Origin: Flavobacteriales bacterium
Lineage (GTDB): Bacteria; Bacteroidota; Bacteroidia; Flavobacteriales_F; PHOS-HE28
Direction of reading: 5' to 3'
Assembly (NCBI GenBank): GCA_016716605.1
Contig: JADJWA010000001.1
Location: 496,001-560,000 of the forward strand
Length of the DNA stretch: 64,000 nt
Of this stretch, positions 59,906 to 64,000 are shown in pieces. Both the position numbers and the translations under genes were made by a program. Each line of letters begins with the position of its first letter. The first letter of the stretch is position 1. Below the pieces are notes generated by a model that had not been told where the DNA came from, ran no database searches, and worked only from the letters and a program-made list of their open reading frames with translations.

Positions 59906-61387
59906 ATGGAGCACTTCGACCTTTGCGTGATCGGCGCCGGACCTGCCGGGTACGCCGCCGCCATGCGCGGCATCGACCTGGGCCTGAGCACCGTGCTGAT
60001 CGAGCGCGACCGCGTGGGCGGCACCGGCATCTACAACGGAGCGCTCACCAGCAAGACCATGTGGGAGATCGCCCAGCGCGCCTCCAACGCCAACGCGCTG
60101 ATGCGCACGCGCGGCCGCGAGCCCTTCCGCCTCGACTGGAGTGAAGTGACCAAGGCGGTGAGCGAGGCCGCATTTGAGCGCAAGTACCTCTACGCCTGCC
60201 ACATGCAGCTGCTCGCCAGCAACGGCAAGGGCTTCCATCATGAGCGCGGCGATGCGCACTTCCTGGACCCGAACGTAGTGCGCATCCAGCGCCCAGGCTT
60301 CGTGCGCGACATCCGCGCCAGCCATGTGGTGATCGCCACCGGCAGTCGACCGCGCACCCTGGCCGAGATCCCCGTGGATGAGCAGCGCATCCTCACCAGC
60401 GACGGCATTTTCTCGCTCACCGATTACCCGAAGAGCATCGTGATCATCGGCGCCGGCGTCATCGGCTGCGAGTTCGCCACCATCTTCTCCCTGCTCGGCA
60501 ACACCCGTGTGCACCTGATCGATCGCGCCGACCGGATCCTGCCCTTCGAGGATGAAGATGTGAGCGAGCTGATCGCCACCAAGCTCGAGAAGAGCGGCGT
60601 CATCATCCATCGGCAGTCGAAACTCGAGCGCATCGCACCCGTGGATGACGAAGTGGAATACACCCTCTCCTATCCCGATGGCCGCCGAGAGACGGTTCGC
60701 GTGGAGAAAGCCCTTCTCTCCGTGGGCCGGGTGGCGAACACCATGGCGCTCGACCTCGCTGCCGCCGGTGTGCGCACCGACCCGAAGAGCGGGAACATCG
60801 TCGTTGAAGGCACCGCCACCTCCGCCCCTCACATCCACGCCGTGGGCGATGCCACCGGAACCAACATGCTGGTGAACCTCGGCGAGATGGAAGGCCGCCA
60901 CGCCGTGGAGCGCATCGCAGGCGTGGCTGCCGCTCCGCTCACCTACGAGAACCTCAGCGCGATCATGTTCCTCGATCCCGAGGTAGCGGGCGTGGGCCTC
61001 AACGAGCAGGAGTGCCGCAAGCGCGGCATCGCCTACCGGATGGCCCGGGTTGACTACTCCTGCCTCGCACGGGCCATTGCCATGCGCCGCACGCAGGGCT
61101 TCTTCAAGGTGATCGCCACTGACGGTCCCGAAATGCGCATCCTGGGCATGCGCGCCGTAGGTGAGCACGCCAGCAGCGCCATCGAGGCCGTGAGCCTGAT
61201 GATCAAGCTTGGCATCCCGGTGCATGAGCTGGCCAACCTGATCCATCCGCACCCGAGCATCACCGAAGGCGTGCAGGAGTGCGCGCGCCTGCTGCTGGGT
61301 CAGAGCCTCTTCAAGCCGGAGGTCTTCGGCGACAAGCTGCGCTGCTATGCATGGTCTCCGGAGCAGGAACGCGTTGCCGCGGCATAA
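59906..61387 (+). CDS. Dihydrolipoyl dehydrogenase-like flavoprotein lacking the redox disulfide
   Basis: 493 aa from the ATG at 59906. It has the FAD fold CVIGAGPAGYAAAM (7-20), an NAD-binding fold SIVIIGAGVIGCEFA (about 178-192), HAVGDATGTNMLVN and the C-terminal dimerisation domain with HPHPSITEGVQE, whose His and Glu match the proton relay of lipoamide dehydrogenases. Where those enzymes have GGxCLNxGCIPSK, this one has GGTGIYNGALTSK, so Gly41 and Ala46 replace both redox cysteines. It therefore cannot work by the usual disulfide. A transhydrogenase-like or quinone-reducing role is possible. No pyruvate- or oxoglutarate-dehydrogenase genes are adjacent. Confidence 0.85.
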   Translation: MEHFDLCVIGAGPAGYAAAMRGIDLGLSTVLIERDRVGGTGIYNGALTSKTMWEIAQRASNANALMRTRGREPFRLDWSEVTKAVSEAAFERKYLYACHMQLLASNGKGFHHERGDAHFLDPNVVRIQRPGFVRDIRASHVVIATGSRPRTLAEIPVDEQRILTSDGIFSLTDYPKSIVIIGAGVIGCEFATIFSLLGNTRVHLIDRADRILPFEDEDVSELIATKLEKSGVIIHRQSKLERIAPVDDEVEYTLSYPDGRRETVRVEKALLSVGRVANTMALDLAAAGVRTDPKSGNIVVEGTATSAPHIHAVGDATGTNMLVNLGEMEGRHAVERIAGVAAAPLTYENLSAIMFLDPEVAGVGLNEQECRKRGIAYRMARVDYSCLARAIAMRRTQGFFKVIATDGPEMRILGMRAVGEHASSAIEAVSLMIKLGIPVHELANLIHPHPSITEGVQECARLLLGQSLFKPEVFGDKLRCYAWSPEQERVAAA

Positions 61388-61460
61388 GGCGGGAAAACGC
61401 CAAATCTCCCAGTTCCGATCGCCAGTGCAGGGAGCCGAGGCTACGACTCAACGGGAATGA

Positions 61461-62570
61461 TCACGGCGGGCCCGGATCGCTGAACTCGGGATTGCTCAGG
61501 AACTCCGGGTCCGTGAGCATGTTCAGGAAGGCCATCAGCTGGTCCTTCTTGTCCTGCGTGAGTTGAAGCCCGCCCACCGTGTATTTCATGAACGGGCTGA
61601 TAGTGGGTGAAGGATGGCCGCCGCTGTTGTAGTGCTCGATCACCTCTTCCAAGGTGTTGAACCGGCCATCGTGCATATAGGGCGCGCTCACGGCCACGTT
61701 GCGGAGCGAGGGCGTCTTGAACAGGCCCATGTCCTGCGGCAGGCCCGTGATCCCGCCAAGGCCAAGATCCGTGAACTGGCTGTCGAGGCCATTGTTGCGA
61801 AGCAGCCCATCGGTGAACCGTGCGCCGCCATGCGGGTGGCAGTGGAAGCAATCGGCGCCCCATTGCCCGCCCAACCCATTCGCGGGGTCTCCGCCCTCTT
61901 GCTGCGTGAGCAGGATCCCGCCTTGCTCGAGCAGCGTCGGGAAGATCTCCCCGCGCTGGAATTGATCGAATCGCGAATTGCCGCTGATCAAGGTCCGGAG
62001 GAATTGCGCGATGGCCTTCGCCGCCTTGTATTTATCGATGCTCGATGTTCCGAACGCGTCGTGGAAGAGCTCGCGGTAAGCGGGATCCGCTTGCAGCTTG
62101 GCCACGGCGTTCGGCCAAGTCTCGTGCATCTCGATCGGGTTCTCCACCGGCTGTAGGATCTGCTCTTCGAGCGTCATCGCGCGCCCGTCCCAGAAGAAGC
62201 GCGTCTCCCAGCCCAGGTTCTGCAGTACCATGCTGTTGCGGTCGCCCTGCAGGCCATCGATACCGGTGCTGAATTGGCTGCCATGATCACTGAAGGCGAA
62301 AGCCTGCGCGTGGCAACTGGCGCAGCTCTGCGTGTTGTTGCCGCTCAATCGCTCCTCGTAGAAGAGGTAGCGCCCCAGCTTCACCCCTTCCACGGTCATG
62401 GGGTTGTCCGATGGTATGGTCATCGGCGGGAAATTGGCTGGGATGGCCAGCGTGTAGGGTGTGGTGGTGTGGCTGCCGCCGCCATCGTCGGGATCGACCG
62501 GTTCCGGCTCCGGGCGACAGGCGGCCAATGCGACAATGGCGAACAGACTGATTCGGATGAGGTTCCTCAT
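61461..62570 (-). CDS. Di-haem cytochrome c peroxidase / MauG-family lipoprotein, copy 1
   Basis: 369 aa; lipobox ISLFAIVALAAC. Two CxxCH haem motifs are present: CASCH (Cys83, Cys86, His87) and CFHCH (Cys241, Cys244, His245). The core TIPSDNPMTVEGVKLGRYLFYEERLSG and TPSLRNVAVSAPYMHDGRF is typical. It overlaps the upstream peroxidase gene by 4 bases. In a cassette with an MbnP-type protein, such a di-haem enzyme may modify its partner as MbnH does, rather than detoxify peroxide. Confidence 0.9.
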   Translation of the reverse strand: MRNLIRISLFAIVALAACRPEPEPVDPDDGGGSHTTTPYTLAIPANFPPMTIPSDNPMTVEGVKLGRYLFYEERLSGNNTQSCASCHAQAFAFSDHGSQFSTGIDGLQGDRNSMVLQNLGWETRFFWDGRAMTLEEQILQPVENPIEMHETWPNAVAKLQADPAYRELFHDAFGTSSIDKYKAAKAIAQFLRTLISGNSRFDQFQRGEIFPTLLEQGGILLTQQEGGDPANGLGGQWGADCFHCHPHGGARFTDGLLRNNGLDSQFTDLGLGGITGLPQDMGLFKTPSLRNVAVSAPYMHDGRFNTLEEVIEHYNSGGHPSPTISPFMKYTVGGLQLTQDKKDQLMAFLNMLTDPEFLSNPEFSDPGPP

Positions 62571-63574
62571 GGCACTTGATCAATGGGTCGCTCGTCGGTC
62601 AGCGCATGGAAGAAGGCGATCAGATCGGCCTTGTCCTGCGGGCTCAGCGCAAAGCTCTGCATTTCGGGGTCGCGGTTCGCATGGGGCAGCCCGCCGCTGG
62701 CGAAGAAGTCGATCACTTCCTCAAGGGTGGCCATGCTACCGTCGTGCATGTACGGAGCAGTCAAAGCGATGTTGCGCAGGGTGGGTGTCTTGAATTTGCC
62801 ATGGTCTGAAGGGACCAGCGTGATCCGCTCGCGGCCTGGATCGGCATAGCCGAGGTATTGCCCTACGTTGTGATAGCCGTGGTCGCTCAGATCGAAACCG
62901 CTATGACAAGCCGTGCAATTGAGCGCATCGCTCTGGAAGAGAGCCAGGCCATGCTGCTCACTCGCGCTCAAGGCCATGGCGTCGCCGCTCAGGAAACGGT
63001 CATAGCGCGACCAGCCGCTGACCAGGGTGCGCTGGTAGGCCGCCAATGCGCGTGTGAGCTCATAGGCATCCATCGGCTTGCCGTATGCACGCCAGCTCAG
63101 CGAGGCATAAGGCTCCAGGTTGCGCAAGTCGGCAGCCGCACGCGTGATGCTGAAATCCATCTCCACCGGGTCGTGGATCGGGGCGATGGCTTGCTGCTCG
63201 AGGGTGGGCACGCCTCCATCACGGAAGTAGCCGTTGTGCCAGGCGAGGTTGATGAGCGGGGCTGCGTTGCGCATGCCCGGCAGGGCATCCACGCCCAAAC
63301 TCAGCGGAAGCGTGTCGCTGAAGGCATGGTCGGGGAAGTGGCACGAAGCGCATGAGACCGTCCCTGTTCGTGACAACCGCTTGTCGAAGAACAGCTCCTT
63401 GCCCAGGGCCACGCTCGCTTCGGTGAGCGGGTTGTCGCTTGGTGCGGTAATCGCTGGGAAGCCCTGAGGCAGCAACAAGTTGAAGGGGCGGTCCGGTTCC
63501 AGCAGCTCATCCGTGGCATGCCGGCAAGAAGCCAGCAAGGCAACCGCGCAGATGATCACCGCCCACCGCATCAT
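62567..63574 (-). CDS. Di-haem cytochrome c peroxidase / MauG-family lipoprotein, copy 2
   Basis: 335 aa; lipobox IICAVALLASC (Cys17). Haem motifs are CASCH (Cys75, Cys78, His79) and CTACH (Cys220, Cys223, His224). It has TAPSDNPLTEASVALGKELFFDKRLSR and TPTLRNIALTAPYMHDGSM like its neighbour but is clearly diverged from it. It starts in a 4-base overlap with the MbnP-like gene. Of the two, this one directly follows the MbnP-like gene and is therefore the better candidate for its modifying partner. Confidence 0.9.
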   Translation of the reverse strand: MMRWAVIICAVALLASCRHATDELLEPDRPFNLLLPQGFPAITAPSDNPLTEASVALGKELFFDKRLSRTGTVSCASCHFPDHAFSDTLPLSLGVDALPGMRNAAPLINLAWHNGYFRDGGVPTLEQQAIAPIHDPVEMDFSITRAAADLRNLEPYASLSWRAYGKPMDAYELTRALAAYQRTLVSGWSRYDRFLSGDAMALSASEQHGLALFQSDALNCTACHSGFDLSDHGYHNVGQYLGYADPGRERITLVPSDHGKFKTPTLRNIALTAPYMHDGSMATLEEVIDFFASGGLPHANRDPEMQSFALSPQDKADLIAFFHALTDERPIDQVP

Positions 63575-64000
63575 TCAAGGCTGAGGCTGCGCCTTACATT
63601 TCGCGTGAGCTTCAGCGCCAGCGGATAATTGGCGCCATGCGATTGGTTCTCCGTCACTACGTCGATCGTCTCTTCGGGGGTTTGCAGGAAGCCGTCCACC
63701 TTTACACGGAGCGTCACGTCGGTGGCCAGCCCTTTCGCCGTGCTGAAGGGCAGCGCCGGGAAGAGGTCAACCGTAGTGAAGCAGGTGTCCATCCCTGTGT
63801 GCACGGAGAATGGCGAGAGCATAGCGCCCGTGCTGAGCGGATCCGGATTGAAGCGCCCATCGAAGAGCACGAATTTGTAGCCCGTGGCCCAACTCCAGTA
63901 CATGCCGGTGTTCACGCTCATGGGGTGGCTATCGCCATAGAGCGCCACGTTGGTATAGTTGAGGTCGTGCGGCAGGCCCAGCCCCGCGCGGAGCCCAAGC
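63571..64000 (-). CDS. MbnP-family copper-binding-type protein, C-terminal part (5' end outside window)
   Basis: The frame is open to the right edge; the last 142 codons are seen. The features GLPHDLNYTNVALYGDSHPM and SVNTGMYWSWATGYKFV, then LFDGRFNP and FSVHTGMDTCF, are those of the MbnP family. In methanotrophs MbnP binds copper after its partner MbnH turns a tryptophan into kynurenine. Two tryptophans lie in MYWSWATGY, a plausible place for this. It is the first visible gene of a unit with two di-haem proteins, all with 4-base overlaps. No methanobactin precursor gene is in the window. Confidence 0.82.
   Translation of the reverse strand, partial: LGLRAGLGLPHDLNYTNVALYGDSHPMSVNTGMYWSWATGYKFVLFDGRFNPDPLSTGAMLSPFSVHTGMDTCFTTVDLFPALPFSTAKGLATDVTLRVKVDGFLQTPEETIDVVTENQSHGANYPLALKLTRNVRRSLSLE

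Noticed and set aside
58594..60144. 516-codon open frame on the plus strand
   Set aside because: Antisense to the adhesin start and overlapping the flavoprotein gene in another frame; composition is that of a high-GC shadow.
59666..61252. 528-codon open frame on the minus strand
   Set aside because: Opposite the FAD flavoprotein; no motifs, and the sense gene has two dinucleotide folds.

Overview
The window is about 62% GC and gene-dense. It reads as the chromosome of a high-GC member of the Bacteroidota, most likely a Flavobacteriales-type bacterium. The evidence is a large set of type IX secretion system (T9SS) cargo proteins with C-terminal sorting domains of both kinds: type A at 6568-10296, 18459-19778, 20569-21603, 35641-36939, 44028-45878 and 48041-49492, and a gliding-motility-type (type B) domain at 55234-59751. 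There is also a PorP/SprF-like membrane protein, LytTR-type two-component systems, Omp28- and DUF547-family proteins and an arsenosugar gene set. No phage, plasmid, CRISPR or transposase gene was seen. The only mobile-looking item is a 162-bp MITE-like element at 32015-32176.

Layout. 1-6.5 kb: the end of polyphosphate kinase, a tRNA-Ala(GGC) with its terminator, a fructosamine kinase, an SLC13 transporter, and a TPR-containing LytS-type kinase with its LytTR regulator. 6.5-15.3 kb: a giant seven-repeat secreted protein, an agmatine-deiminase-like lipoprotein, a CPBP protease, a DUF418 membrane protein, a RidA protein and a DUF6580 membrane protein. 15.3-18.4 kb: a three-gene MacAB/LolCDE-like exporter. 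18.4-21.6 kb: a secreted deiodinase-like thioredoxin-fold protein, an iodotyrosine-deiodinase-like flavoprotein and an Omp28 protein. 21.7-24.6 kb: a membrane Fe-S protein with a FAD oxidoreductase partner. 25.7-31.95 kb: one minus-strand run of eleven tightly packed genes around arsS. It has its own sigma/anti-sigma pair and starts with a sterol-desaturase-like membrane enzyme.

32-40.4 kb: envelope proteins, a SpoIIE phosphatase, a Kelch T9SS protein and three glycosyltransferases resembling a lipid-linked glycan pathway. 41.9-49.5 kb: a signalling block with a LytTR response regulator, a secreted protein of unknown function, a beta-helix T9SS protein, a LytTR-only protein, a HisKA_2-type kinase and an LVIVD propeller T9SS protein. 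Two nearly identical direct-repeat sites with 21-bp spacing flank this block and look like LytTR operators. 49.7-52.5 kb: GluQRS and an ABC-F ATPase. 52.6-59.75 kb: a PorP/SprF-like protein, a PD40 propeller protein and a roughly 16-PKD type B adhesin, which together look like a secretion-partner set. 59.9-64 kb: a dihydrolipoyl-dehydrogenase-like protein without the redox disulfide, then an MbnP-like protein (running off the window) with two MauG/cytochrome c peroxidase-type di-haem proteins.

The most interesting candidates are the paired LytTR operators, the two adjacent deiodinase-related genes, the MbnP/di-haem cassette and the sigma-factor-bearing arsenosugar operon. All functional statements come from reading the translated sequences. 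No database search was run.
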